Made by a program: the position numbers and the translations under genes
Source of the DNA: Brasilonema angustatum HA4187-MV1
Lineage (GTDB): Bacteria; Cyanobacteriota; Cyanobacteriia; Cyanobacteriales; Nostocaceae
Direction of reading: 5' to 3'
DNA length: 64,000 bases
Assembly (NCBI GenBank): GCA_019359695.1
Contig: JAHHGV010000028.1
Coordinates: 54,219-118,218 of the forward strand
Notes under the pieces: model-generated
Database searches by the model: none
Told to the model about the DNA's origin: nothing
Seen by the model: the letters and a program-made list of their open reading frames with translations, nothing else
In this document: in pieces, positions 37,083 to 46,081 of the stretch
Position numbering within the stretch: the first letter of the stretch is position 1
Layout of the letters: every line of letters begins with the position of its first letter

Positions 37083-38153
37083 CTATGCTTGAATAGGAAG
37101 ACTTAAGCTAATACCACTCCGGTAAATGCAATGTTTTTTAAAATCTCTGGGTGTGACATCTACCAGCTTTCCTTGTGGTGGTGTAGGAAAAACAGAACCT
37201 TCGCTAAACATTCGCACCATTTTGCGACGCACCTGATTTTCAGCTATCCAGCCACCCCGTTCTTGAATTTCATAACTAGCATTATTTAAAAAGTCATTCG
37301 GGAAGGATGGTTCCCAAAATAAACTCATCAGGGTGTGGTGAGTTCCAGCAGAAAATTTCACTATCTTCTGCCAATTTTCAGGTAACTCTAACCACTCAGC
37401 TTGAAATCGTCCCGCACCGCTAGAACGTTCTCCCCCAAGTCCTTCTTCTCCTAAAAGATGCAAAGCAGCCTTTAAGTTATCTGCTAATTTCTCTCCTTCT
37501 GGTGAGAATTGCAGCAGAAAGTACAAACCTGATAAACTTTGAATTCCATTGCCATTTTGCTCCCACTGGAATTGTACAAAACCTGTATGATAAAGGTTAG
37601 TGGCTCTGGTAATTCTGTCTACTGCAATTTTGGGGGATTGGTCAATTTCAAAGGCTTTTTTGTAGTCAAAGGTTCCTGCTTGACGCAGATGTTCCTGAGA
37701 TTTACCTTTTGTTTCAGCAATTAACTCTTCAGCATCAGTATTTATGAACCCTTCGCCTTGATACCATCTTTGCCAAACTTCCAAAGGCAAATAATTGAGT
37801 TTTTTATAGGTTTTAAAAAACTCTAACTCTTTTTCAGTTCTTTGCGGGTAGTTGATGGGAAACTTAAGGGGACGGGGTAGATAGTAGATTGTGCGTTCGT
37901 TTTCTTGTCGATAAATAAATGTTGAACTTATCCGCAAAGGAGATATCAGTTGAGGTTGTTTATCAGTGGGAAATTTATGTAATAATTCTTCAACAGCATC
38001 TTTACCAAATAACCGCGCATAAGCACTCACCCAAGCACTAAATAAACTATCTGAACGCACGTGATCGCTCGTTTCTTCAAGACCAATTCCCACTTCCCCA
38101 AAATGAGCAGGGCTGCGTCCAAACTTAAGTTTAACCAATTTCCAGACACTCAT
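37083..38153 (-). CDS. csm4: Csm4, type III-A RAMP subunit
   Basis: 356 residues. The start VWKLVKLKFGRSPAHFGEVG and the SDSLFSAWVSAYARLFG block are typical of Csm4, which binds the 5' tag of the crRNA and anchors Cas10. The glycine-rich loop GEEGLGGERSSGAGRFQ is in the second RAMP half. Its start overlaps the csm3 stop by 4 bp, showing tight coupling. No key residue appears missing. Confidence 0.9.
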   Translation of the reverse strand: MSVWKLVKLKFGRSPAHFGEVGIGLEETSDHVRSDSLFSAWVSAYARLFGKDAVEELLHKFPTDKQPQLISPLRISSTFIYRQENERTIYYLPRPLKFPINYPQRTEKELEFFKTYKKLNYLPLEVWQRWYQGEGFINTDAEELIAETKGKSQEHLRQAGTFDYKKAFEIDQSPKIAVDRITRATNLYHTGFVQFQWEQNGNGIQSLSGLYFLLQFSPEGEKLADNLKAALHLLGEEGLGGERSSGAGRFQAEWLELPENWQKIVKFSAGTHHTLMSLFWEPSFPNDFLNNASYEIQERGGWIAENQVRRKMVRMFSEGSVFPTPPQGKLVDVTPRDFKKHCIYRSGISLSLPIQA

Positions 38154-39217
38154 AATGCATTTCCTGGCAGTAAACGCTGTTCAATGTACTCGCGTAAGCT
38201 TCCGAAGTTATCTAAGAGTGCTTGTGTGTTGGCGATGGGTGCAAATTGCTGTAAACTTGATGTTCCAGCAGGAGTGCTGGTTATCTGACGGTATTGCTCT
38301 AAGCTGCGATAGGAAAACTCGAAGTTCTGAAATCTGACTTTGCCGTAACCTCTGGAACCATGTCCGCCGAGTGCATCATCTTCTAGGATGGCGAGAGCAA
38401 TCGCAATATTTTGTAAGTCTTCTATAGCTTGCGCTGCATCTTCTACAGTATAAATTAATTCAAACTGAAACTCTGCTCCTGCTGGTACACGTTCTACTTG
38501 TCTAGGGTTCGCTGCTGCTGTGACTCGATCTATACCGTTTTCAAATTTCCACTCAGTCATATATAAACCAGTATCAACTTGCTCCAGCAAATCAACCGAC
38601 TTCTCCAATAAATGGCAATCTCTTACAATTAAACGAGCAGGTGCATTTCGTCCTTTGACTTTTACGTATTGCTCTCGGATTTCTTCTTCTCTGATTTTTT
38701 CACCTTGAGTTTCAAATCGCGCAAATTTGTGTTCTTCACTACTAGGTCTGAGAATCATTTGTGCTTCAACATTGGGTACTCGCTCTAATCGTTCTTGATT
38801 AGCGACATCACTGTTTACCCAAAAATTAACGCCTGTTGAACCAAAAATTCTGGAAAGTTTACAATTTCTAGCCCCATCAAACCTAATGAGTATTGACGAA
38901 TTATCTGTTTTTATTTCTGTATAGCCATTCACTAAGTCATCACTTTCATAACGATAAGTACCGCTACCTCCCGCACGATTTAAAGGTTTTTCCAACAAAC
39001 GTTCTAAAATTGAGCGCAGCTTACCTTTAATAGATGAGCCTGGTAGATAAGGATGGCGACTCAAAGGGTTGCGAATAACAGGTTTATCCAGTCCACCGAT
39101 ATCTAACCTTTCGCCGCCACCTCCAATATGAATACCAGTCTTTACTATAAGAGTACTAGTAACTCTAACTTTACCCACTAATTGTTTTTGTTCATAGTTA
39201 CTTGTTGATATTGTCAT
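38150..39217 (-). CDS. csm3: Csm3, backbone and target-RNA nuclease of type III-A
   Basis: 355 residues, longer than minimal Csm3 proteins by a long middle insert. The start region GIHIGGGGERLDIGGLDKPV contains the conserved Asp44 that corresponds to the RNA-cutting Asp (D33 of Streptococcus thermophilus Csm3). The YLPGSSIKGKLRSILE and DALGGHGSRGYGKV motifs are intact. Csm3 repeats along the crRNA and cuts bound target RNA at 6-nt intervals. It overlaps csm2 and csm4 by 4 bp each. Target RNA cleavage is therefore predicted to work. Confidence 0.93.
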   Translation of the reverse strand: MTISTSNYEQKQLVGKVRVTSTLIVKTGIHIGGGGERLDIGGLDKPVIRNPLSRHPYLPGSSIKGKLRSILERLLEKPLNRAGGSGTYRYESDDLVNGYTEIKTDNSSILIRFDGARNCKLSRIFGSTGVNFWVNSDVANQERLERVPNVEAQMILRPSSEEHKFARFETQGEKIREEEIREQYVKVKGRNAPARLIVRDCHLLEKSVDLLEQVDTGLYMTEWKFENGIDRVTAAANPRQVERVPAGAEFQFELIYTVEDAAQAIEDLQNIAIALAILEDDALGGHGSRGYGKVRFQNFEFSYRSLEQYRQITSTPAGTSSLQQFAPIANTQALLDNFGSLREYIEQRLLPGNAL

Positions 39218-39675
39218 TGATCTTTTCCTCCTGCTGCCTTATGATAAGCAATCACTGCCTCAATCATTTGAACAAATCTGTCAAAGTCTTCTTTAGTTTT
39301 AACCTTTTTTATTGCTGCCTCTAATACTCGCTTGAAAGGAGCAACCGGTCCTGGATCTCTACTATCTTTTTGTTGTCGAGCTGCAGCATAAGCAAGTTTA
39401 GGTTGTAAGAAAACTAAGTCGGGTTCAATTTTTGAAAAATCCTTCTTTTCGTCTTTAGCTAGGATAGATTTAAGTCGATTGACAGCATCCAAAAACTTGC
39501 GTATCTGGTTTGTTTTGAGTTGTTTACGCACAAGCTCTTTTCCAAGTTTTTCGGTATCTTCCACTAACTCACGAATTTTATATTCTTGTAGCCCTTGATT
39601 TAAGGTGTTGATTTTATTCACCATTGCTGTGCTGATATCATCACCATAATTATATTGTTTGTTTTGTTGCGTCAT
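39214..39675 (-). CDS. csm2: Csm2, small subunit of type III-A complex
   Basis: 153 residues, nearly all helical. The C-terminal half has the LQPKLAYAAARQQK block and FDRFVQMIEAVIAYHK helix typical of Csm2, which forms the inner helical filament facing the crRNA-target duplex. The N-terminal 25 residues are polar and probably flexible. It lies 4 bp after cas10 and overlaps csm3 by 4 bp. The assignment is by sequence pattern plus its position between cas10 and csm3. Confidence 0.88.
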   Translation of the reverse strand: MTQQNKQYNYGDDISTAMVNKINTLNQGLQEYKIRELVEDTEKLGKELVRKQLKTNQIRKFLDAVNRLKSILAKDEKKDFSKIEPDLVFLQPKLAYAAARQQKDSRDPGPVAPFKRVLEAAIKKVKTKEDFDRFVQMIEAVIAYHKAAGGKDQ

Positions 39676-39679
39676 CGTT

Positions 39680-42019
39680 TTATAAGCGGTTTAAGAGTTC
39701 AATCCAAGTCGCGATCGCCCGAAAATAAGGCGCATTATATGGACTTTTTAAAGAAGTGCGAAAATCATTGTTATCCAGTACCCTATTGGGTAACCTCGCT
39801 AGAGTATAAGCTATCTTTGGTAAATGCAAATAGTAGCGAGTTCCTAAAGCCTCCTTTGACTTACGATCTTCAAACTTCTTTAGTGCTTGCTCTTGTATTT
39901 GTGCAGTAATGAGCAAATTACGCACAAAGTTACGGGAATAATTCACCTCAATTTTTTGCTGTTCCAGTATTTCGACAAATGGTAAGACACCCAATAGGTT
40001 TGGCTTAGCTTCTGGATGTAAATATTGTTTCATCTCACAATCAAGAATATTGATATCTTCTATTCCCAGCCATTCATTCCACTTAAAGACTTGTCCAAAT
40101 AACCCGAAACTGTCTCTACCATTTCCTTTAGCAGCATCTTCAGCTTTACCTGACGATTCTGCAGCTTGGTAAAGAGGGAATTTAATATCATCAATACTAA
40201 TACCTGCGGATAAGGTAATATCAGGATGATTTCCAGTATAAGCGCGGAAGCACTGATAAACATCAAAGGCAAATTCTACAACTTCATTCCACGCACCGCT
40301 GACAAAGACATCATCTCCACCCGCGTAAATGAAGACTAAATTTTTTCGTTCATCTTGAGTGAGATATTTAGTGTTTTCTAACACTTTGACTTTATGTCGC
40401 TGTTCAAGAAAGTTCTCCTGACGGTTCTCTGCTAAAGTATTTAGATAGACTTTAAAGAAATAACTCATCTGGCGAGATAAACCAGCTAGGTTTGGCAAGG
40501 TTTGATTATTACCCAACCCTTTTGCAAAAATTTGTCCCAGTCTATCTACATCCATGCGCAAATAACCAACTCTCTCAATCCCTTTGGCAATTCTCGCCAT
40601 CTCACCTGATCTGATAATTGAGCCTTCTTCTTCTTCACTTTTTTGAGCGTAATTACCCAACAGCAAAGGAATGGTATTTGTAGCATGAGAATAGTCATAT
40701 ATCATCCAATCATTGACTAGATAAATAGTCTCTGTGTCAGGAATTTGTTTTAAAGATTGAACGAGTTGAGACTTTTTTATCGCTTGAAATATATGATAAT
40801 AAACAGGTTCAGGTTCAAGATTTAACTTGATGGGGGTTGTTCCTGGAATACGACTTCGGTGTTGCGATCGCACAATTGCCTGTACTCTTAAAAGCTTGCC
40901 ACCTAACTCAAACATCTTACGACAAGTAGGACAAGCTTCCACTGAAATTTCATCACTTAATGGTTGTAATTCTTCTACATCATCTCGATGACAAACTTTG
41001 CAGGGTGTGTGACTGTCGCGGGGTGCGAAGAATTCTACAATTTGGTCTGCAAATTTCCGTGATTTTTGTTCGGCTAATTGTTGTGTCACTTTTGACCAGT
41101 GTGTTGCAAATTCTTGAGTAGCAACATCTTCAATGGGAAAGTTTACATGGTCTAAGGCTAGAAAGACTTTACCCTGAAAATCGTCTACTAACCACTTATT
41201 TAACCTCTGACTCACTTGTTTTAGTTTATCTTCTGTCTCATCTATAGGCGCAAGCAGATATAAGTTACCGCCACCAGCATAAATGATATTAGTGCGTGGT
41301 AATTCTAGTTCTTGCAACAATTGCTGGACGACTTCTTCTGTTACTAATTCTAAGTAAAAGCTTCTCGCACGCAGGGACTTAAGCGCACCCGCAGAACTAA
41401 TTGTGTAGATAAATTTTTGAATACCTGATAAATCTCCAGCAATTAACCTAAGTTGTTTAGCTTCAAGATTATTTGCTAGCGCAGCCGCTACAGCACCAGT
41501 TGCCCTTACCATATCAATCAGGGCAATATCTGAATTATTCAAGCTAACATAGGAGCCAAATTTCTCTAGAATTAAGGTGAGTAGCGATAGATTATTCCAA
41601 GTTTGTTCGTTAAGTTTATCTAAAGTCAGATCTCGTCGGATATGTCCCTTGAGTAATTCGATATCTTCTTGTGCTGGTTTTTCTTTCCGTGGATAGGGAA
41701 TTTGTGGATAGAATCCTTTGATGTGGGTTGCTTCCCAGTAATGTTGTTTATTTTGATTGTGCGAATGTTGTTTATTTTGATTGTCCGATAGTTGCACTTG
41801 GTCAAACAGCAAGCGCAGGGGAGTCAGAGTGTTGTTTTTCTCTTTAGACCACAGAATGTTTTGGTTATTAGACCATAAAATACACTTTGCTTGCTTAACT
41901 ACTTCCGAATCCTCTGGGTACTTACACTCACTAGGTAATACACCAGCTATTTGTGCTAAAACCCACACAGCCTGTTGGGTGACTTGCAACGCAGCGTTGC
42001 TAGCTTTTAAGTCAGTCAT
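39680..42019 (-). CDS. cas10: Cas10/Csm1, cOA synthase subunit of type III-A, HD motif not seen
   Basis: 779 residues. The Palm domain has an intact GGDD (567-570, in IYAGGDDVFVSG), and the DLSGIQKFIYTISSAGALKSLRARSF block and a Cys4 zinc site (CKVCH and CPTC, near 340-370) are family-typical. So cyclic-oligoadenylate synthesis should work. The N-terminal region (about 1-180), where other Cas10 proteins carry the HD nuclease, contains no His-Asp pair, only a low-complexity tract with two copies of NQNKQH. ssDNA cleavage is therefore probably lost. It is the first gene of the csm operon; the 200 bp upstream separate it from a divergent gene pair. Confidence 0.93.
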   Translation of the reverse strand: MTDLKASNAALQVTQQAVWVLAQIAGVLPSECKYPEDSEVVKQAKCILWSNNQNILWSKEKNNTLTPLRLLFDQVQLSDNQNKQHSHNQNKQHYWEATHIKGFYPQIPYPRKEKPAQEDIELLKGHIRRDLTLDKLNEQTWNNLSLLTLILEKFGSYVSLNNSDIALIDMVRATGAVAAALANNLEAKQLRLIAGDLSGIQKFIYTISSAGALKSLRARSFYLELVTEEVVQQLLQELELPRTNIIYAGGGNLYLLAPIDETEDKLKQVSQRLNKWLVDDFQGKVFLALDHVNFPIEDVATQEFATHWSKVTQQLAEQKSRKFADQIVEFFAPRDSHTPCKVCHRDDVEELQPLSDEISVEACPTCRKMFELGGKLLRVQAIVRSQHRSRIPGTTPIKLNLEPEPVYYHIFQAIKKSQLVQSLKQIPDTETIYLVNDWMIYDYSHATNTIPLLLGNYAQKSEEEEGSIIRSGEMARIAKGIERVGYLRMDVDRLGQIFAKGLGNNQTLPNLAGLSRQMSYFFKVYLNTLAENRQENFLEQRHKVKVLENTKYLTQDERKNLVFIYAGGDDVFVSGAWNEVVEFAFDVYQCFRAYTGNHPDITLSAGISIDDIKFPLYQAAESSGKAEDAAKGNGRDSFGLFGQVFKWNEWLGIEDINILDCEMKQYLHPEAKPNLLGVLPFVEILEQQKIEVNYSRNFVRNLLITAQIQEQALKKFEDRKSKEALGTRYYLHLPKIAYTLARLPNRVLDNNDFRTSLKSPYNAPYFRAIATWIELLNRL

Positions 42020-42218
42020 TAAACTTCACGATAATTGTCCTGAACTGCGTGTGATTGTAGCTTATAGGTGGAAATAGCGTATTCCATATTTACCAATTAG
42101 CAAATAAATCAACACAGGTCTGTAACTATATTAGGTTCTGAGTACCGGAAAATACTGAAAGTTTAAGATAATTTTAAATTGCGGAATTTACGTAAGTAAC
42201 CAGCAGGAGTAAAAAATA

Positions 42219-42560
42219 GTGTACGATGAGCCACCAGATCCATTTTTAGTCCAACTTTGTGAAGGATACACGGAGGCCGAAGTTGTTGAAATACAGCAGT
42301 ATATGGCTGAGTGGGATGCTTGTACTTATATCAGTGTGGCTCAAAGTATTTTAGACCATGCTAGCAGAAAAGAATTTGACCCCTTGAAATATCTACGCAA
42401 AGCTTACAATTTTAATAAAAAAAGAGGAGTACGAATTCCCAAAATTGGATATCGTCAGGATGGTTCAGCAGTTTATCGTAAGGGGAATGAATATCTTATT
42501 GTACGACCTGATAAATTTGGTATTGAAAAAATAGTTACCTATGAAGTAAACGATGACTAA
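42219..42560 (+). CDS. Hypothetical protein, divergent from cas10
   Basis: 113 residues starting at GTG 42219, with AGGAG nine bases upstream. Soluble and mixed charge: an acidic N-terminal half, and a basic strand-rich C-terminal half (KKRGVRIPKIGYRQDGSAVYRKGNEYLIV). I do not recognise the family. It overlaps the next gene by 8 bp, so the two are translationally coupled. Two small coupled genes next to a defence operon could be a toxin-antitoxin pair, but no known toxin motif is visible. Confidence 0.65.
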   Translation: MYDEPPDPFLVQLCEGYTEAEVVEIQQYMAEWDACTYISVAQSILDHASRKEFDPLKYLRKAYNFNKKRGVRIPKIGYRQDGSAVYRKGNEYLIVRPDKFGIEKIVTYEVNDD

Positions 42561-42975
42561 GACAACTCTTGACACTCAAAATCCTGAAATTAAAAGAAAT
42601 TATATTTCGCAAGTTTTAGAGCAGTTAACACTAGATTATCAAAATACCAAACAAGAGCGCAAAGAAATTGCTGCTTTATATCTTACTGGAGATGAAGAAT
42701 TTTCTGTTTTAGAGGAAATTGAACTCTTAACGGTGGATATCCGAGGCTATGCTAGTCAAATTCAAGCACGCGGTTGGATTGAAAATCAACAGCAGGCTAT
42801 TGAGCACTTACAGAGTATGCGAGTTTTTGATCTTCCGGTTATTGCTGAATTTTACTTTACAATTCATCAAGACTACGGACAAATGAAAGCTTATATTCGC
42901 ATGCTGGATTATTTGCGTTTGCTGATTCTTGAATATCTACAAATATATCAAAGTTCGCAACCACAATCTGCTTGA
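42553..42975 (+). CDS. Hypothetical helical protein, coupled to upstream gene
   Basis: 140 residues, almost wholly helical and acidic (QVLEQLTLDYQNTKQERKEI; FYFTIHQDYGQMKAYIRMLDYL). No recognised domain, signal or membrane span. The start codon lies inside the end of the preceding gene (8-bp overlap). It converges on the Ser/Thr kinase gene, with 41 bp between stops. The function is unknown; it is probably a partner of the upstream protein. Confidence 0.65.
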   Translation: MTKTTLDTQNPEIKRNYISQVLEQLTLDYQNTKQERKEIAALYLTGDEEFSVLEEIELLTVDIRGYASQIQARGWIENQQQAIEHLQSMRVFDLPVIAEFYFTIHQDYGQMKAYIRMLDYLRLLILEYLQIYQSSQPQSA

Positions 42976-43016
42976 TTTTTCATAGCCATCTATAAAGGAA
43001 TTTTCATGTTAAATTT

Positions 43017-44255
43017 TTAATTGCGAGGGGGGTTAAGGCGCTTTTTAAATTCTTGCGCTCTTCGGTGATCAGGAATTTTTTCTACTAAAACTTCTACCAA
43101 TTGCTCTGGTGTTAATTGTGGATTTTTATTCAAAGTGTCTTCAAGAACAAAACTGGCGAAAGGACCGACAAAACTAGTTAGTTCTCGCCGACAATACTCC
43201 ACAAACTCTGGCTTGATGCTAGTCGTATTTTCGGCTTGGAATTCGTTGGCTTTTTGTGTGTTTTGCCTGGGTTGTTGTGATTTTTGGTGAAACTGTTTAG
43301 TTTCTTCAGACAGTTTAGTCTCTGGTAGTTCAAGTTCCTGAGCAGGGTGAGGATGAATTGGTACGTTTTGATGTGATTGTGTCACATTCATACCACCAGA
43401 AAAACTTTGTGACTGAAACAAATTCAAAATTTCTCTGGCTGATTGATAACGGTCGGCTGGTCTTTCTGCCAGCATTTTATCCAATATCTGAGTGAGTAAA
43501 TCACTAACTTTAACGTAAGATTTCCATTGCCACTGAAAAGACTGATCCATCAGCAAACGTGGCATTTTTCCAGTCAGAAGAACAATAGCAGAAACACCCA
43601 GTGCATAAAGGTCGCTACAGGGGTAGCAGTGTCCCATACGAATCTGTTCTGGTGGAGAATAACCTACTTTTCCAACTACTGAACCAGCAACAGAGTGCAA
43701 AGAATTTGAAGAATCACCCGCCAGAATTTGAGTGAATTTTTGCTTAACCACTCCAAAGTCAATCAGTACAGGTTTAGAAAGCTTATGGGAAAGCATCACA
43801 TTGTCTGGTGAAATATCCCGATGAATGATATTGCGTTGATGGATATACTCTAAAACTGGCAACAAATCCAATAACCACTGAATAACTTCTGCCTCGGAAA
43901 ATGGCTTTCGTTTTGTTGAAAGGCGCTCGCGCAAAAGTTGAGAGTAACTATCACCTTCAACATATTCCTGGACTATAAATATCCGCTCTTTCTCGGTCAA
44001 CCAAGCCAGAAACTTAGGAATCTGGGGATGATTGAGTTGGTATAAAGTTTTCGCTTCGCGCTCGAATAACTCACGGGATTTGAGAAGTACGGCTTCTGCT
44101 GTGTTTGCAGGGACAAATTCTTTGAGGACGCAATAATCCCCGAAACGTTGAGTGTCAACTGCTAAGTAAGTTCTTCCAAAGCCTCCCTGTCCAAGAAGTC
44201 TTTGAATCTGATAGCGACTGTTAATCGAAGTTCCGGGGTTTAGCTCTGGTAGCAT
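43017..44255 (-). CDS. Ser/Thr protein kinase
   Basis: 412 residues with a eukaryotic-type kinase domain at about 1-270: glycine loop LLGQGGFGRTYLA, catalytic lysine in CVLKEF, HRDISPDNVML catalytic loop and DFG. The metal-binding residues are all present, so it should be active. The C-terminal part has a Gln-rich linker (SQQPRQNTQKANEFQ) and a helical domain of about 70 residues (SFVGPFASFVLEDTLNK...) seen in cyanobacterial kinases. No membrane span. The substrate is unknown. It is a single gene with its own upstream region. Confidence 0.92.
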   Translation of the reverse strand: MLPELNPGTSINSRYQIQRLLGQGGFGRTYLAVDTQRFGDYCVLKEFVPANTAEAVLLKSRELFEREAKTLYQLNHPQIPKFLAWLTEKERIFIVQEYVEGDSYSQLLRERLSTKRKPFSEAEVIQWLLDLLPVLEYIHQRNIIHRDISPDNVMLSHKLSKPVLIDFGVVKQKFTQILAGDSSNSLHSVAGSVVGKVGYSPPEQIRMGHCYPCSDLYALGVSAIVLLTGKMPRLLMDQSFQWQWKSYVKVSDLLTQILDKMLAERPADRYQSAREILNLFQSQSFSGGMNVTQSHQNVPIHPHPAQELELPETKLSEETKQFHQKSQQPRQNTQKANEFQAENTTSIKPEFVEYCRRELTSFVGPFASFVLEDTLNKNPQLTPEQLVEVLVEKIPDHRRAQEFKKRLNPPRN

Positions 44256-44584
44256 TACTGCGTTGTGGTTTGGTGAGTAAAATGCAAATAGAATTTTATT
44301 CTAGTGTCTCTTACTTGCCAGGATACACCAAATTACAACTGACGACCGTTAACCGAACCATATTGGGAACACCTGGTGCACCAGGTGCAACCCCAGAATT
44401 GCTTCTCGTTTTATCGCAATATTGGCAACGTCTTATATTAACTAGCAAAAGCTAAGTCGCCAATAAAGTTAATTGTCCAACTGCATAAGTTACATTCGAT
44501 GACATTTACTAAGAATCTGGAAGGACAAGCCTCAAAACTTTGACTGTGCGTCTTCTCCAAAAAACATTCAAACAGGAAAAAACT
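44256..44584. other. Intergenic region between kinase and PG-binding gene
   Basis: Contains the 5' regions of two divergent genes. A perfect 18-bp palindrome, CACCTGGTGCACCAGGTG, lies at 44370-44387, and an interspersed phrase ACCGAACCATATTGGGAAC at about 44351. A small open frame at 44270-44455 runs through both and is not supported as a gene. Confidence 0.5.
44370..44387. promoter_or_regulatory. Perfect 18-bp palindrome, operator candidate
   Basis: CACCTGGTGCACCAGGTG is fully self-complementary and lies between two divergent genes, 115 bp from the kinase start and about 200 bp from the peptidoglycan-binding gene. It could be an operator for a dimeric repressor or part of an interspersed repeat. 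Confidence 0.4.
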
Positions 44585-44854
44585 ATGTCATCCGAACTTA
44601 AAGCTGCAACTACTGCTGCTGATGCCCAACTGTCTAATGATCTGCCAACTCTAAAGAAAGGTCTACAAACAGAAGGAGTTAGATTACTGCAACAAATTCT
44701 GATTCTGCGTTACAAATACAAAATTACCTTCGACGCTAACTTCGGTGATAAAACAGAGGATGCAGTCAAGGACTTTCAACGCAAGCATGATCTGAGTCCA
44801 GATGGAATTGTTGGTGTAAACACTTGGCGTTCTCTAGGGCTAAATATTGCCTAA
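44585..44854 (+). CDS. Peptidoglycan-binding-domain (PG_binding_1) protein
   Basis: 89 residues from the ATG at 44585; a longer frame to 44540 is less likely because the added part has no family likeness. The domain covers almost the whole protein: LPTLKKGLQTEGVRLLQQIL, then FGDKTEDAVKDFQRKHDLSPDGIVGVNTWRSL, the classic three-helix PG_binding_1 fold. There is no signal peptide or catalytic domain, which is unusual; it may act as a binding module for a partner enzyme or reach the wall another way. It is followed by two tandem terminators. Confidence 0.88.
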   Translation: MSSELKAATTAADAQLSNDLPTLKKGLQTEGVRLLQQILILRYKYKITFDANFGDKTEDAVKDFQRKHDLSPDGIVGVNTWRSLGLNIA

Positions 44855-44899
44855 GCTCCTTAGCACACTGCTACTGCGCCATGAGTAAAACTTAAAAAA

Positions 44900-44922
44900 A
44901 GCCTGGGGGATAATCCCAGGCT
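44900..44922 (+). terminator. Terminator hairpin, copy 1
   Basis: AGCCTGGG / CCCAGGCT 8-bp stem with a 7-base loop, preceded by an A-run, 45 bases after the stop of the PG-binding gene. There is no strict T-run, but a T-rich stretch follows. Confidence 0.7.
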
Positions 44923-45026
44923 TGCTCACTGCTATTTGTCTTTGCTTTTGGCTTACTATTAGAGTTCCCTTTGAAAATTCCCTTTCGACCTGCTTTTTGG
45001 TGTGCGATCAGTAAAACCTAAAAAAA

Positions 45027-45049
45027 AGCCTGGGCTATAATCCCAGGCT
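45027..45049 (+). terminator. Terminator hairpin, copy 2
   Basis: The same stem (AGCCTGGG / CCCAGGCT) with a slightly different loop, part of the duplicated segment. Confidence 0.65.
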
Positions 45050-45130
45050 TGCTCATTGCTATTTGTCTTTGCTTTTGGCTTACTATTAGAGTTCCCTTTG
45101 AAAATTTCCTTTCGACCTGCTTTTTGGCGT

Positions 45131-46081
45131 ATCGCGCTGCCTGTAAGATGTATCTTTGTGCAACATTTATTTGACCGAAACAATTTTAGATTTTAAATTT
45201 TAGATTTTGAAATTGGGGAGCCAATACTGATAGCGTAGCGTGGCACTTTGTGCCATAGTCCTTGTTTCCCTCACTTGGTACTTGGCGTTGATTTTTGGTA
45301 CAAGCCCCGTCCATCTTTGACGGAATTAATCCAAAATCGTAAATTTAAAAATCTAGGTTTTGTTTCGCTCCGCTCCAAGCTCTGCACTTTTAGGGTGGAG
45401 TTAATCCAAAATCCGTCTTGAAAAGCTTTGATGCCTGCGGCAAGCCCTTCGGGGAAGACCTTCGGTCTCGCTGCGCTAACGGGGGTTCGCAATCGACGGG
45501 AAGCGGAGCCACTCCGTTGGGCGGCTTTGCCGACTTGAAGGAAGTGGCGTCCAAGACTGCGACCCCCTCACCGCAAAGCGTCTACGGAGGAAACCTCCGC
45601 TCAAACTTTTCGCAAAATCCTAAATCCAAAATTGATTGACGTTTTGGGCAATGATGCATAGCGCCCGCCCCAAGCAGGCGATCGCTCAATCGTCGTATAT
45701 TACCATTTTGGTACATATGTACCATTTAAAGCTTTTTACCACTCTCTTCAGATAGTCGCACTAGCTAAGATAGCCACGTAGAGTCGCCGATAGGAACAGA
45801 AGAATCTATCTATAGTATTGGCAATCAATCTTACTTTCTATCAACTATATTACCTCAGCAGGAAGAGGAAATGACACGACATCGCTAATAATAAACTTGC
45901 ATCACATCAAACAAAAAATTTCTCTTCCTTGAGATTCATAACTGCATGAAGAAGTGAATTTTGAGTTTTCGTGAAAGTCTCATACTTATTGCTTTTCACA
46001 AATCTGTGTGGTATGTGACCATATGATACTAGCTTAGCATTTTTGGACAACAAATAAATTTAAAATAAGAAAGTCTGAGTT
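45131..46081. other. Repeat-rich intergenic region
   Basis: About 950 bp with no supportable gene. It includes AT-rich TTTTAGATTTTAAATTTTAG repeats near 45185 like those at 14968, a cluster of small GC-rich palindromes at about 45425-45600 (GCCCTTCGGGG-type motifs), and an operator-like palindrome at 45709-45724. Open frames within it are repeat-derived. Confidence 0.5.
45709..45724. promoter_or_regulatory. Perfect 16-bp palindrome, operator candidate
   Basis: TGGTACATATGTACCA is fully self-complementary and is preceded by a partial TACCATTTTGG copy. It lies about 360 bp upstream of the gene at 46082 in otherwise empty sequence. The binding protein is unknown. Confidence 0.4.

Larger units (their letters stand above)
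44884..45130 (+). repeat. Tandem duplication of a terminator segment (about 120 bp x 2)
   Basis: 44884-45003 and 45010-45130 are near-identical copies with a 127-bp offset. Each contains an AGCCTGGG...CCCAGGCT hairpin, then GCTATTTGTCTTTGCTTTTGG and a CTTTCGACCTGCTTTTTGG tail. Confidence 0.9.

Noticed and set aside
44884..45130. Possible CRISPR repeats near the type III locus
   Set aside because: Only two 120-bp copies in direct tandem containing a terminator hairpin, without spacers.
45418..45639. 73-codon frame in GC-rich repeats
   Set aside because: Encoded by a cluster of small interspersed palindromes; no ribosome-binding site or recognisable protein.
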